A DNA stretch of 64,000 nucleotides from Sporosarcina trichiuri (GTDB lineage: Bacteria; Bacillota; Bacilli; Bacillales_A; Planococcaceae). Each line of letters begins with the position of its first letter. Within the stretch, counting starts at the first letter, position 1. This document shows positions 18,207-27,833 of the stretch, in pieces. Where the stretch lies: the NCBI RefSeq assembly GCF_030406775.1, contig NZ_CP129119.1, positions 1,646,001 through 1,710,000 on the forward strand. The letters run 5' to 3'. The notes under the pieces were generated by a model that saw only the letters and a list, made by a program, of their open reading frames with translations, searched no databases and was not told the DNA's origin. A program made the translations under genes and the position numbers.

Positions 18207-20098
18207 CATGTTGCCGGAATGGGAAGGAAAAGCTGAGGGAACCGCGGTGATGCCAGCAGGCGGTCCGTCAGTTCCTCTGCAGGTACAGGCCTTCCGAAAT
18301 AATAGCCCTGGATCTCGAAACAGCCGAGGGTCTCGAGACACCGAAGCTGCGCTTCCGTCTCCACCCCTTCCGCCACTGTATGCATATGAAGGCTCTTGGC
18401 GAGTGTCAGGATAGCCCGGACGATCGCCCGGCTTCGGACGTCCGTGTCGATATTGCGGACGAACTGCCGGTCGATCTTCACTTCCTGGATCGCAAATTTC
18501 TGCAGATAGATGAACGCCGAGTAGCCGGTGCCGAAATCATCGATGGAGATGGAGAACCCCCGATCCGCCAGCCGCTGTATCTGCTGCTCCACAGCGTCCG
18601 AACTCTCGAATGCGACATTCTCCGTAATTTCGATGATCAGGCTTTCCGGTGATATGCGGAACTCCTCAAGACAGCTGCCGATGAAATCCGGGAATGTGCG
18701 ATGCAGGAAATGGCGTGGTGAAATATTGACGGATATCGTCAAATCATCCAGACCGAGTTCCTTCCAGCGGCACAGCTGCCGGCATGCCTCGCAGATCACC
18801 CATTCCCCGATCTGCACGATCAGACCGGTCGTTTCCGCGATGCCGATGAATTCCACCGGCGGAATGATCCCTCTTTCAGGATGCTGCCAGCGGATCAGCG
18901 CCTCCGCCCCTGTCATCCGATGCGTCACGCTTTCCACTTGCGGCTGATAGTACAGGCGGAATTCGTTCCGTTCAAGTGCTTTCCCGAGGTTCATCTCCGA
19001 GTGCATCGCTTCCTGCCACCGTTCCGACATTTCCGGGTCGTACACAGCCCTGGACTTCCTGGCAGTGTTCGGCTGGTACGAATCGAGTGCGATCTTCGCA
19101 GCCTGGATCCCTTCGTATGCTGTCGTGATATGTTCCGGATAAAACGCCACGCCATAACTGAACGTCAAGTGGACTTCCTGGCCTTCCGCCTGGATCGGCT
19201 CGCGCATCCGCGACATGATCTTCTCCATCTGCTGCTGCCGCGTCTGCTCGTCGGCATGGTATTCCGTAAAAATGATGAAGTGATCGAACGCAATTCTTGC
19301 GATGACTGCATCCTCCAAGAAGTACCTGACAAACCGCTCAGCGATCTCCTTCAGGATATGTTTCGTCGCATCCGGTCCGAGGACACTCTGGATGGTCGTG
19401 AACTGATCCGCTTTCATATAGAGGAAAGCCCCCTGCATACCGCTTCCTGACCGCTGCATGATGCCATCCACCTTTTCGATGAACGCATTTTCGTTATCGA
19501 TCCCCGTCACTGTATCCGTGTACGCCAGCTCATGGACCGTATGCTCCATCTCAAGCTGCGACAGCCTGTCGAAGACGAACGACAGCATATCCGCGACCGC
19601 AGCCATGATCACTTCATCCAGCTCCGACCACTTCCTCCGTTCCTGTGTCTCACAGCAGAGGACGCCCCCGATGCCGCGGCTCATGATGATCGACGCATCG
19701 ATCAGGGAGGCCATCGGCGAGTCTGCGAAATAATTCTCCGGCAATGACTGAAGAGCCGTATCAGCAGCTATATCTTCCACCGGCCGGACGCGCTGCTCGG
19801 CAATCGCAGTGAAATAGGCATCGGCGTCGCCCTTATACAGGGTCCGGACCTTCGGAACCTTGATGGTGTCCCCGGCGAACGTAATCTTCTCGGTCAAGTA
19901 TGTATAGTCTTCGCTGAACAGCCAGATGCTGACCCGGTCTGCACCCATGATCCCCGCGATGCTGCCGCACAGATCCAGCAAGACATCTGTCATCGAATCC
20001 TTGTCCAGTTTCAGCTGTTTGGCCTGCCTGAACACTTCCTGCTGCTGCCGCTTTATCTTCCTGACGAATTCCGTCATTTCTTCCCGGCTCCGTTCCAC
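18206..20098 (-). CDS. GAF / degenerate GGDEF / EAL cyclic-di-GMP protein
   Basis: 630 residues, soluble. GAF-like sensor (about 30-185), GGDEF-fold domain (about 190-345) in which the GGDEF signature is replaced by AFDHF, so cyclase activity is unlikely. The EAL domain (about 375-620) has GAEALIRWQHP, ITENV, IDDFGTGYS, KIDRQFV and VAEGVET, consistent with an active phosphodiesterase. Likely lowers cyclic-di-GMP in response to a GAF ligand, which is inferred. Start GTG 20098 lies eight bases after TAGGAGG; a GTG at 20107 overlaps that site. Targets of c-di-GMP in this organism are unknown. Confidence 0.9.
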   Translation of the reverse strand: MERSREEMTEFVRKIKRQQQEVFRQAKQLKLDKDSMTDVLLDLCGSIAGIMGADRVSIWLFSEDYTYLTEKITFAGDTIKVPKVRTLYKGDADAYFTAIAEQRVRPVEDIAADTALQSLPENYFADSPMASLIDASIIMSRGIGGVLCCETQERRKWSELDEVIMAAVADMLSFVFDRLSQLEMEHTVHELAYTDTVTGIDNENAFIEKVDGIMQRSGSGMQGAFLYMKADQFTTIQSVLGPDATKHILKEIAERFVRYFLEDAVIARIAFDHFIIFTEYHADEQTRQQQMEKIMSRMREPIQAEGQEVHLTFSYGVAFYPEHITTAYEGIQAAKIALDSYQPNTARKSRAVYDPEMSERWQEAMHSEMNLGKALERNEFRLYYQPQVESVTHRMTGAEALIRWQHPERGIIPPVEFIGIAETTGLIVQIGEWVICEACRQLCRWKELGLDDLTISVNISPRHFLHRTFPDFIGSCLEEFRISPESLIIEITENVAFESSDAVEQQIQRLADRGFSISIDDFGTGYSAFIYLQKFAIQEVKIDRQFVRNIDTDVRSRAIVRAILTLAKSLHMHTVAEGVETEAQLRCLETLGCFEIQGYYFGRPVPAEELTDRLLASPRFPQLFLPIPAT

Positions 20099-20309
20099 GC
20101 AAGTCACCTCCTAAAAAAGCTGATCATCTTTTTACAGGTGTTTTGTATCGCTCGCTCCAAGCAGTCCGCGGGCTGGTTCCGTCCATATGCTAGTCTTCTC
20201 TTTATCTTCATTTTCCCCTTCCCGGAATCGACAAAACTTCGGGTTTATTTATTCAGATTATTTTGATACGATAGTACTGAACGATCATTCATTTTAAGGA
20301 GTGGACGTA

Positions 20310-20660
20310 TTGGCGATCGGACAGGAAATGGAATTGGCAAAGACATGGGAGTCGATTGAACAGCAGCTGAATGAGTACCCCGCCCCGTTTCAAGGGGCAG
20401 ATGTAACATACGGTTTCAATCTTTCGGGCACGGAAGCCGGGGAGTATGTATTGAAATTAGCCGGCCAGCAGGCTGAAGTGACGGCGGCCGATACGGCTGG
20501 TGCAGACTGTGTGCTGTCCATGAATGTCGGCGACTTCTACAAATTGCTGCATGGGAAACTCAATACGACATCTGCCTTCATGATGGGGAAACTGAAGGTG
20601 AAGGGAAGCCTCGGACTCGCTTTGAAGCTGGAAGGTATTTTGACGAAGTACCGGTTCTGA
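20310..20660 (+). CDS. SCP2 sterol-binding-domain protein
   Basis: 116 residues, all one SCP2 fold: hydrophobic ligand-tunnel motifs YVLKLAGQQAEV, CVLSMNVGDFYKLLHGKL, and FMMGKLKVKGSLGLALKLEG at the C-terminus. Binds lipid-like ligands in family members; physiological role in Bacillales unclear. TTG 20310 was chosen because AAGGAG lies eight bases upstream; a GTG at 20301 would overlap the ribosome site. Followed by a bidirectional terminator shared with the SDR gene. Confidence 0.85.
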   Translation: MAIGQEMELAKTWESIEQQLNEYPAPFQGADVTYGFNLSGTEAGEYVLKLAGQQAEVTAADTAGADCVLSMNVGDFYKLLHGKLNTTSAFMMGKLKVKGSLGLALKLEGILTKYRF

Positions 20661-20675
20661 TCTGTCTGTGAACGC

Positions 20676-20713
20676 AAAAAGAAACGCCTATCCATGACGG
20701 GAAGGCGTTTCTT
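20676..20713. terminator. Bidirectional terminator between SCP2 and SDR genes
   Basis: Stem AAGAAACGCCT / AGGCGTTTCTT, flanked by A-rich sequence on the left and T-rich on the right. Confidence 0.8.
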
Positions 20714-20729
20714 CGTGTTGTCAAACTGA

Positions 20730-21467
20730 TCAGCGAGCGGAGAATCCGCCGTCGATGACAAGTTCAGCACCTGAGATGTATGAAGCTTCATCGGAAGCGA
20801 GGAACAGGACTGCGTTGCCTACGTCCTCAGGCTGTCCGAGACGTGCCAGCGGTGTCATCTTGATGAGACCTTCGAGAGCCGCTTTGGAAGACTCCAAGTT
20901 CGCGACCATCGGTGTCTGGATCACACCTGGGAATACTGCATTGACGCGGATGCCGTCTTTACCGAATTCAGCTGCAGCTGCACGGGAAATCGCACGGACG
21001 GATCCTTTTGAAGCTGAGTACGGGTTGTAGCCCATACCGACGAGCGCTGTATATGATGAGATATTGACGATCGCACCTTTGCCGGCTTCTTTCATGTATG
21101 GCACGACTGCGCGCATTCCTGCGAATGTACCGAAACCGTTGATGTCGTGGAGGCGCTGCCAGTCCTGGAGTGTGATGTCGTCCATCGCTTTCTCAGTGGA
21201 GATGCCTGCACAGTTGATAAGGATATCGATCTTGCCGAATTTGTCTGCAGCTGTTTTCACGGATTCTGCCCAGTTGTCAGCGTCTGTGACATTCAGCTTG
21301 ACGTATTCGACGTTCTCTTTGCTTTCCCATTTCGCTTGGAGAGCTTCCGTGTTGATGTCCGCAGCGATGACTTTTGCGCCTTCCGCTGTGAACAAGTTCA
21401 CCATCATTTCACCCATACCTGAAGCTCCGCCTGTAATGAATGCTACTTTGTCTTGTAATCTGCCCAT
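20730..21467 (-). CDS. Short-chain dehydrogenase/reductase
   Basis: 245 residues, classical SDR: nucleotide-binding TGGASGMG (12-19), Asp38 after the second strand suggesting NAD(H) preference, NCAG (85-88), Asn110, catalytic Ser138-Tyr150-Lys154, and a C-terminal SGAELVIDGGFSA typical of 3-ketoacyl/alcohol dehydrogenases. ATG 21467 follows AAAGGAGCGG. Stands alone; substrate not predictable, with 3-alpha-hydroxysteroid or diacetyl/acetoin-type reductases as family neighbours. Confidence 0.9.
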   Translation of the reverse strand: MGRLQDKVAFITGGASGMGEMMVNLFTAEGAKVIAADINTEALQAKWESKENVEYVKLNVTDADNWAESVKTAADKFGKIDILINCAGISTEKAMDDITLQDWQRLHDINGFGTFAGMRAVVPYMKEAGKGAIVNISSYTALVGMGYNPYSASKGSVRAISRAAAAEFGKDGIRVNAVFPGVIQTPMVANLESSKAALEGLIKMTPLARLGQPEDVGNAVLFLASDEASYISGAELVIDGGFSAR

Positions 21468-21578
21468 TTGAACCGCTCCTTTTGTATACGTCTGAATCGA
21501 TTTAACATCTAAATAGTACTCCTTTTGCATAGGGGATGCAACTGTTTAAGCTTTCAAATATGTGGCAAATATGTGCCG

Positions 21579-22682
21579 TCACCCATCGGTTGAGCGGCGT
21601 CCGATATTGTCATAAATCGCGTTCAGTTTGCGGAGGATGGTCCCATAGGAATGCTCCTCCACAACCGTTTCGCGCTGTTCGGCATTCTGCGTGCCACCGC
21701 CTTCGAGCGCTTCCGAAAGACCTGCTGCAAGCCTCTCGGAATTGCGCGGCGGAACGAGGATCCCTGCCCCGTCCGCCAGCAGATACGTCAATCCGCCGAC
21801 ATCTGACGCCACAACCTGCGTCCCTGCGGCCATCGCCTCGAGGGCGACCAGGCCGAAGCCTTCATGGTAGGAAGGCAGAGCCATGACGTCTGCAGCAGCA
21901 AGCCAGTCCGCCAATTCCTTCTGCGGCTTCGTCCCTTCGAACGTCACGCCGTCAAGCGCAAGATCAGCGGCACACTGCCTGACTTCCTCCACATAGGCTT
22001 CCGACCGGGTCGAACCGATCAAATGCAGGGATGCTTCAGGGAACCGTTCCTTGACTGCAGCAAAGGCGCGAACCAGCTCCACCACCCCTTTTTCCCGGAT
22101 GATGTTGCCGACGAACAGGACGACCGGCGCGTTTTCCGGAAGATTGAGCTTATGACGCACCTTTCCCTTCGGCAGCGGACGGAAGACATTCCGGTCGACC
22201 CCCATGCTCATGACCGTCACCTTCTGTTCATCCACCCCGAAGTCCGAGACGACTTCCTGCTTCAGCCGCTCACCCACCGTGATGAGGTGATCCGCCCCAC
22301 GCAGCACGTCTTGTGTCATCTGGCGGATCCGGGCATTCTTTTTTGCCATCTTATCGATATCCCCGCCATGCAGTGTCACGACGTACGGCACACCATACCG
22401 CCGCTTGCCAAGAAGGGCGATCAGCCCTGTCGGGAAAGCATAGTGCGCATGCGTCAGCGCAAGCTCCCGATGGTGTTTCCTCAAGTAAAGGGCGGACTGC
22501 AAGAACCACTTGCCATACTTCAATAAAGATCGGACTTTGCCCCCCTTCGGATCGGTGACAGCGAGGACATTCATCTCCAGTCCTGCGGCCGAGAGCATTT
22601 CCACCTGGTTCTTCACGAAGATCCCGTATGTAGGATGTGCTTCGGTCGGGTACATATTACTGAACACTGCAAGTTTCTTCAT
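21579..22682 (-). CDS. GT4 family glycosyltransferase
   Basis: 367 residues, GT-B fold: N-terminal acceptor half with GIFVKNQVEMLSAAG and ALTHAHYAFPTG, C-terminal nucleotide-sugar half with VVLFVGNIIREKGVVELVRAF, LHLIG, and the retaining GT4 signature SYHEGFGLVALEAMAAGTQVVASDVGG (EX7E). Probably adds hexoses to an envelope polymer or lipid; donor and acceptor unknown. The start at 22682 gives the usual MKKLAVFSNMYPT; the 31 residues of upstream frame are not conserved in pattern. Confidence 0.88.
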   Translation of the reverse strand: MKKLAVFSNMYPTEAHPTYGIFVKNQVEMLSAAGLEMNVLAVTDPKGGKVRSLLKYGKWFLQSALYLRKHHRELALTHAHYAFPTGLIALLGKRRYGVPYVVTLHGGDIDKMAKKNARIRQMTQDVLRGADHLITVGERLKQEVVSDFGVDEQKVTVMSMGVDRNVFRPLPKGKVRHKLNLPENAPVVLFVGNIIREKGVVELVRAFAAVKERFPEASLHLIGSTRSEAYVEEVRQCAADLALDGVTFEGTKPQKELADWLAAADVMALPSYHEGFGLVALEAMAAGTQVVASDVGGLTYLLADGAGILVPPRNSERLAAGLSEALEGGGTQNAEQRETVVEEHSYGTILRKLNAIYDNIGRRSTDG

Positions 22683-22873
22683 AAAAACAACTCCGTTCCG
22701 CCGGGGACAGCGAGGAGCCCCCGGCAATTCGATAGGTTTGGTTACAAAGATACCGCAGATGACGGTATTTTTCATGCTGTGACAGACAAAAAGGCAAAAA
22801 TAAAAACACGATCACCGCTTTTTCAAGTCGATAAACCGCGTTATTGCAGCATTCACTAGCAATCTACTTACTT

Positions 22874-22901
22874 TGTAATGCAGTTGTAATATAACTGTAA
22901 C
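22874..22901 (+). promoter_or_regulatory. Triple WalR (YycF)-type direct repeat
   Basis: TGTAAT-N5-TGTAAT-N5-TGTAAC: three hexamers at exact 11-base pitch, matching the WalR consensus TGTWAH-N5-TGTWAH. Upstream of the NlpC/P60 hydrolase gene, as expected for WalR-activated wall hydrolases. No other gene is seen in the 304-base gap to the glycosyltransferase. Confidence 0.75.
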
Positions 22902-22986
22902 CAAAAGCACGTTTAGCCTATGCTAAGATGTTCACAGATAAAGTCACTGTCATCGAAACGGTGCGAAAGGGGAAACTGAGAAACTT

Positions 22987-23886
22987 ATGAAACTGAAACG
23001 TCTTGTGGCATTAGGAATCGCCAGTTTACTAATTTCAACGTCCGTACCGTCAATGGCCTCTGCAAGCTCTACATCCAGTCTCGTCTCAACTGCTAAAAAT
23101 TATATTGGAACTCCTTACCGTTATGGTGGGACAACCACTTCCGGCATTGATTGCTCAGCATACACACAGCTTGTCTATAAAAAGAACGGAAAGTCACTTC
23201 CTCGTACAACAGGTCAGCAGTTCAAACAAGGGAAATCCGTTTCGAAAAGCAACCTGCAAACAGGCGACCTCGTATTCTTCAATACGAGCGGCCGCGGCAT
23301 CTCGCATGTCGGAATCTATATCGGTTCCAGCAAATTCATCCACGCGTCAACAAGCAAGGGCGTCACTGTATCATCTCTGAATGACCCGTACTACTGGAAG
23401 AGCCGTTATGTCGGCGCGAAGCGCGCAGCGACATTCGGCGATACAGTTGTGGCTTCGAAGCCGGCTGCACCGAAAGTACACTACGCAACACGCGGGGAAA
23501 TTGCGAATGCTGTCGTGAAATCTCTCGGTCTGCACCGCACTTATGAAAGCAAGGACTTCCCGGATGTAAATCCCAAGACTTCTTATTACAATGAAATCAT
23601 GGCTGCTGCCGAAAACGGCATTTTCAGCGGAAACAGCGACGGCAGCTTCAATCCGAGCAGCTCTCTGACCCGCTCCCAGATGGCGATCGTCCTGACAAGG
23701 GCGTTCGACCTGCCGACTTCTACGGACGTGCCATTCAAAGATGTGCCGGCTGACTACTATGCAGCGGCACAAATCGGCGCCCTCTATGTAAATGATGTTA
23801 CAAAGGGCTACACTGATGGCAACTTCGGTGTCGACGACAAGGTGAAGATCCAGGACATGCAGCGCTTCATGGACAACCTTAAATAA
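22987..23886 (+). CDS. Secreted NlpC/P60 endopeptidase with SLH domains
   Basis: 299 residues. Signal peptide (about 1-27, ...PSMASA), NlpC/P60 domain (about 31-150) with catalytic Cys56 (GIDCSAY), His107 (SHVG) and His119 (FIHAS), then two SLH-type segments: DFPDVNPKTSYYNEIMAAAE...LTRSQMAIVLTRAF (about 190-240) and PFKDVPADYYAAAQIGALYV (about 249-299). Cleaves gamma-D-glutamyl-meso-diaminopimelate or similar wall peptide bonds, anchored to secondary wall polymer through SLH. A likely SecA2-dependent cargo and WalR target, by inference. GAAAGGGG precedes ATG 22987. Confidence 0.92.
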   Translation: MKLKRLVALGIASLLISTSVPSMASASSTSSLVSTAKNYIGTPYRYGGTTTSGIDCSAYTQLVYKKNGKSLPRTTGQQFKQGKSVSKSNLQTGDLVFFNTSGRGISHVGIYIGSSKFIHASTSKGVTVSSLNDPYYWKSRYVGAKRAATFGDTVVASKPAAPKVHYATRGEIANAVVKSLGLHRTYESKDFPDVNPKTSYYNEIMAAAENGIFSGNSDGSFNPSSSLTRSQMAIVLTRAFDLPTSTDVPFKDVPADYYAAAQIGALYVNDVTKGYTDGNFGVDDKVKIQDMQRFMDNLK

Positions 23887-23894
23887 ACCTGTTC

Positions 23895-23931
23895 ACGTGG
23901 AAATCTCTTATATAGAGGTTTCCACGTTTTT
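23895..23931 (+). terminator. Terminator of the NlpC/P60-SLH gene
   Basis: Stem ACGTGGAAATCTCT / AGAGGTTTCCACGT with loop TATAT-like, followed by TTTTTG. Confidence 0.85.
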
Positions 23932-23968
23932 GTATAGTTCAAACCTGTTTCCTCAATAAATCTTAATG

Positions 23969-24003
23969 AAAAAGCACATCGCACGCATATGGCGATGTGC
24001 TTT
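23969..24003 (-). terminator. Terminator of the chemoreceptor gene
   Basis: Minus strand AGCACATCGC / GCGATGTGCT with T run, directly after the stop at 24007. Confidence 0.8.
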
Positions 24004-24006
24004 CAC

Positions 24007-25704
24007 TTATACTTTGAATCTGCTCACTTCCTGCTGCAGTTCGTCCGCCAGCCGTGTGAGGCTCTGTGCGCTTGCACTGATCTCTTCGCTTACCGCGAGC
24101 TGTTCCTCGGTCGCTGTGCTCGTCTCCGCTGCTGCGGCGGATGCCTGGACGCTGAGCCGCTGCACTTCTTTGCCGCCTTCCGTCACTTCCTCGGCCATCG
24201 CCTGGATCTCCTCGATGGCTGCAGAGACAGTTTCCACTTTTGCTGCGACATCGCTGACGGCATGCTGGATGTCCCTGAAGAGTGCACCTGACGTCTCGGT
24301 CGCCGTCATGCCGCTCTCGATCTTCTCCACGCCTGCGGCAATCGAGCCTGTTGCCTTTACCGCGTCATCCTGGATGACGCTGACCATGGTGCCGATTTCC
24401 GCAGCGGAGGTCTTCGATTGTTCCGCAAGCTTGCGGACTTCTTCGGCCACGACCGCAAACCCTTTTCCGGCATCCCCCGCCCGTGCCGCTTCGATTGCAG
24501 CATTCAGCGCTAGCAGGTTCGTCTGTTCAGCGATACCTGTGATCAGTGCAGTCACCCTTCCGATCTCCGAGGAGTGTTCCGCCATCTCATCCATGACGGC
24601 GCTCGTCTCCTGGATAGTCGTCCGGATGGTTTCCATTTCCCCGGCGACAATCTCCATGGACGCCGATCCCTTTCCGACAAGGGCAGAGACGGCTTCGGCA
24701 GCGCGCAGCATATCCTCGTTACTGCTGGAAATCTCGCCGACTCCTGCTGACAATTCAGCCATCGACTCTGTCGACTGCCCGGTGATCCGCTGCTGCTGCT
24801 CGCTGCCCGACCGCTGATTCTCAGCAGTCGCAGCGATGAGTTCGGAGGAGGCAAGACTTTCTTCTGAACTTGCAGACAGCTCTTCGGACTGCATGGCGAG
24901 CTGCTCGGCGGAGGTATTGATCTTCCGGATCATGCTGGCAACGTCCCCGCCCATCTTATTGAAGGCCGCTGCCATCTCCGCAATTTCATCCTTACTCTTG
25001 ACTGCCAGCGGATCGATCGAGAAATCGCCGTCCGCAATTTTGTGCAGGCCGTCTGTCACGACGGCGACCGGCCGTGAGATCGAGAGGCTGATCTTGCGGG
25101 AGATCAAAGCACCGGCAATGACAGCAGCTGCCATGACGGCGATGATGATGATCATAAGCTGTGTGAGCAGCTGGTCCACTTCCTGCCGTTTCTTTCCAAG
25201 TGCTTTATACTGGCTGTCTTTGATGTCTTCGGCACGGATCATGACAACATTGCCGACATCCTTCGAAGCTTCCGACATCCACTTTGCAATATCATCTTTG
25301 CCGGCTTCCAGATTATCGACGACATTGTTCTGCAGCTTCATCGACTTTTCATTCGCATCGACGAGCGCCTCATACATCTTCTTTTTCCCGGCCGTGTCCG
25401 CCATCTTGCCCAGTTCTGCAATCAGTTCCTCGGACCGTTCGTAGTTCGCCTGCCGGCTGTCCAGCATCGACTGGTCCTGATACAGCATGTATCCTCTGAT
25501 TTCACTCTGCATTTCGTGCTGTTTCGAAACGAATTCGTCCACCAGATCCACTTTGCGGACTTCATCATCGAGCATGTCCTTATAATCCCCGTTCAGTTTA
25601 ACCAGCAGCAGGATGCTCGCCGCACCGATCAGTACAAGCATCAGCAGCAGAAAGCCGAACCCCTTCGTCAATTTCCCCGCGATTGTCCGTTTCACCCATT
25701 CCAC
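24007..25704 (-). CDS. Methyl-accepting chemotaxis protein
   Basis: 565 residues: TM1 (about 13-35), extracytoplasmic helical sensor of about 150 residues (four-helix-bundle type, with [22 protein letters not shown]), TM2 (about 186-207), HAMP, and a cytoplasmic signalling domain with the conserved hairpin tip [19 protein letters not shown] then [16 protein letters not shown]. Methylation-type Glu/Gln-rich heptads are present. Ends EVSRFKV. Sensed ligand unknown. Single-gene unit with its own terminator. Confidence 0.94.
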   Translation of the reverse strand: MEWVKRTIAGKLTKGFGFLLLMLVLIGAASILLLVKLNGDYKDMLDDEVRKVDLVDEFVSKQHEMQSEIRGYMLYQDQSMLDSRQANYERSEELIAELGKMADTAGKKKMYEALVDANEKSMKLQNNVVDNLEAGKDDIAKWMSEASKDVGNVVMIRAEDIKDSQYKALGKKRQEVDQLLTQLMIIIIAVMAAAVIAGALISRKISLSISRPVAVVTDGLHKIADGDFSIDPLAVKSKDEIAEMAAAFNKMGGDVASMIRKINTSAEQLAMQSEELSASSEESLASSELIAATAENQRSGSEQQQRITGQSTESMAELSAGVGEISSSNEDMLRAAEAVSALVGKGSASMEIVAGEMETIRTTIQETSAVMDEMAEHSSEIGRVTALITGIAEQTNLLALNAAIEAARAGDAGKGFAVVAEEVRKLAEQSKTSAAEIGTMVSVIQDDAVKATGSIAAGVEKIESGMTATETSGALFRDIQHAVSDVAAKVETVSAAIEEIQAMAEEVTEGGKEVQRLSVQASAAAAETSTATEEQLAVSEEISASAQSLTRLADELQQEVSRFKV

Positions 25705-25867
25705 CCCAGCCTTTTCTCGATTTTCAGCAACTTCGGTAAACTCGAATCGTCTGAATAGTTATGACTAGTTCGATTATAACTGTATCAAGCGCAAAAACCA
25801 ATACTTTTTTACCACTATTGTCAGACTGAAGGCTGCTTGTCCAGACAGCCAGCTAAAAAATCGCATT

Positions 25868-25898
25868 AGAAAAGGCTTCGGCATTGTACCGGAGCCTT
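25868..25898 (-). terminator. Terminator of the class V aminotransferase gene
   Basis: Minus strand AAGGCTCCGG / CCGAAGCCTT followed by TTCTA. Confidence 0.75.
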
Positions 25899-25905
25899 CA
25901 TGTAT

Positions 25906-27078
25906 TTACTTTGTCTGCAGTGCGCCGACTTCTTCCCGGAAGGCTTCGGCTGCCTTTTCGACGTCCGCCTCCGTCCCCTGCTCCTGCAGGGTCTCCCCGA
26001 TTTTCCGTATGGCCGATTCCAGTATTTCCGGTGTCGTGTTGCCCATATGGCCGATCCGGAACGCTTTGCCGGCCAGGTGGGCCAGGGCGCCTGCCAGGAT
26101 GATGCCCTTCTCCGCAAGTGCCGCGCGGAATGACGCATCGTCCGTCCCTTCCGGATAGCGGATGCAGCTGAGCGTCGGTGCGGCGTCCCCCTCGTCGGCC
26201 AGCGGCTCCATGCCGTAGACACGGAGTGCTGCGCGGACAGCTTTGCCATAGGCCTCATGTCGGATGTAGCGCTGCTCAAGCCCTTCATCCTCCACAATCT
26301 TAAGTCCCTCTTCCACCGCATAGATCATGTTGACCGGCGGCGTTGCAAAGTATTTGGACGGGTCCTCCATGATCGGAATCCAGTTTTCGATATCCGCATA
26401 GTAGGCAGGCACCCGTTCCATCGCACGCCGGGCCGCCACTGCCTTCTTGCTGAAGGCGATGATGCCGACTCCGGGAGGCGCACCGATCGCTTTCTGAGAC
26501 CCGGTAAGTACGATATCGATGGACGTCCCCTCTCCTGCGTAGTCGTACTGCATATCTTCCGGCAGGGCGGTCGTCGCACAGACACCGTCCACGATGGCAA
26601 GTGCTCCGTGCTGTTTGATGAGCGGGATGAAGTCATCCAGATCGGCTTTGACCCCTGTCGATGTGTCGACATGTGTGACGGTGACGGCTTTGTACGTATG
26701 CTTTTTCAGCTGCTGTGCCAGGTCATCGCGGGAAACCTGCCGCCCCCATTCCGACTGGAGGACATCGAACTCGAAACCGAAGGCCTGTGCAAGTTTTGTG
26801 AACCGGTCACCGAAGTGGCCATGGCTGATGACCAAGACGCGCTCTCCCGGAGCCACTGCGTTGACGAGTGCCATTTCCATGACGAGCGTGCCGGAGCCCG
26901 CAACAAGGATTACTTCCCCGTCCGTATTCAGGATCCGTTTCGTGCGCTCGATCGCCTTCTTGAAGCGGCTGACGAAACGGGGGTCGGTGTGCGCCCGTGT
27001 CTCTTCCGCAAGTGCGTCGTAAATGGAGTCGACAACAGGGGTCGGACCCGGGATCAGCAGGTACTCTTCATTTCTCAT
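25906..27078 (-). CDS. Class V aminotransferase (serine/alanine-glyoxylate type)
   Basis: 390 residues. PLP enzyme of fold type I: LIPGPTPV at the start (about 7-14), GSGTLVMEMALVNAVAPGERVLVISHGHFGDRF, VDGVCATTALP, and the PLP lysine in LTGSQKAIGAPPGVG. Transfers amino groups between serine or alanine and glyoxylate or pyruvate in relatives; PucG-like ureidoglycine transaminases are an alternative. The start at 27078 behind GGAGGAATTC gives the common N-terminus MRNEEYLLIPGPTPV. Lies just downstream of the leu operon terminator, so it is separately expressed. Confidence 0.9.
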   Translation of the reverse strand: MRNEEYLLIPGPTPVVDSIYDALAEETRAHTDPRFVSRFKKAIERTKRILNTDGEVILVAGSGTLVMEMALVNAVAPGERVLVISHGHFGDRFTKLAQAFGFEFDVLQSEWGRQVSRDDLAQQLKKHTYKAVTVTHVDTSTGVKADLDDFIPLIKQHGALAIVDGVCATTALPEDMQYDYAGEGTSIDIVLTGSQKAIGAPPGVGIIAFSKKAVAARRAMERVPAYYADIENWIPIMEDPSKYFATPPVNMIYAVEEGLKIVEDEGLEQRYIRHEAYGKAVRAALRVYGMEPLADEGDAAPTLSCIRYPEGTDDASFRAALAEKGIILAGALAHLAGKAFRIGHMGNTTPEILESAIRKIGETLQEQGTEADVEKAAEAFREEVGALQTK

Positions 27079-27178
27079 TTGAATTCCTCCAATAGTCAGA
27101 TAGTCTTCCAGTGTATTCGACAGCGGCCTGCAAATCCCTTTAATACTGTTTCCGTCCCGCCGGCAAAACCGCAAGCAG

Positions 27179-27214
27179 AAAGCAGAGGCCGCCCTGTATG
27201 GACGGCCTCTGCTA
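27179..27214 (-). terminator. Terminator of the ilv-leu operon
   Basis: Minus strand GCAGAGGCCG / CGGCCTCTGC followed by TTTCTGCTT, 14 bases past the leuD stop. Confidence 0.8.
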
Positions 27215-27227
27215 TAGGAGGAATCTG

Positions 27228-27818
27228 TCAGTTCGCCAGCCGGTTTTCATAGGCGGCGATCTGATCTTCATAGTGGAATGTCCGGGAGATCTCATCCCAG
27301 CCATTCAAGAGCATCTGTTTCGAGTAGGCATCGATGTCGAACGGTATGACTGCACCATTGTCCTGTCGGGTGATCGTCTGCTCTGCAAGATCGACGCTCA
27401 GCGTGAGCGGCTCAATCTGACTGTCGGCAAGCAGTTCATCGATGACCGTCTGCGGCAGCCGGATCGGAAGAATGCCGTTTTTGAAACAGTTACTATAGAA
27501 GATATCTGCAAATCCCGGTGCGAGAATGACCCGGAAGCCGTAATCGAGAATGGCCCAGGGCGCATGCTCACGGGATGATCCGCAGCCGAAGTTCTCATCT
27601 GCTGCGATGATGCTTGAACCCTCATACTTCGGATCGTTCAGCACAAAGTCTGGATCGGGATTGCCTGCGGAATCGAACCGCCAATGATAGAACAAGTAAC
27701 GGCCGAATCCCGTCCGTTCGATGCGCTTCAGGAATTCCTTCGAGATGATCTGGTCGGTATCGACGTTTTTGCGGTCAAGCGGTGTCAGTATACTGGTTAC
27801 TGTACGGATCGGCTCCAT
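27228..27818 (-). CDS. leuD: 3-isopropylmalate dehydratase small subunit
   Basis: 196 residues, swivelling domain of isopropylmalate isomerase. Motifs: DTDQIISKEFLKRIERTGFG, NFGCGSSREHAPWAI and ILAPGFADIFYSNCFKNGILPI. Works with LeuC to interconvert 2- and 3-isopropylmalate. ATG 27818 follows AAGGAGACG, 15 bases after leuC. Last gene of the T-box-controlled operon. Confidence 0.96.
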   Translation of the reverse strand: MEPIRTVTSILTPLDRKNVDTDQIISKEFLKRIERTGFGRYLFYHWRFDSAGNPDPDFVLNDPKYEGSSIIAADENFGCGSSREHAPWAILDYGFRVILAPGFADIFYSNCFKNGILPIRLPQTVIDELLADSQIEPLTLSVDLAEQTITRQDNGAVIPFDIDAYSKQMLLNGWDEISRTFHYEDQIAAYENRLAN

Positions 27819-27833
27819 ACACTCGTCTCCTTC

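Noticed and set aside
17262..18341. 359-residue minus-strand frame
   Set aside because: Antisense to the ba3 oxidase subunit I gene and its terminator.
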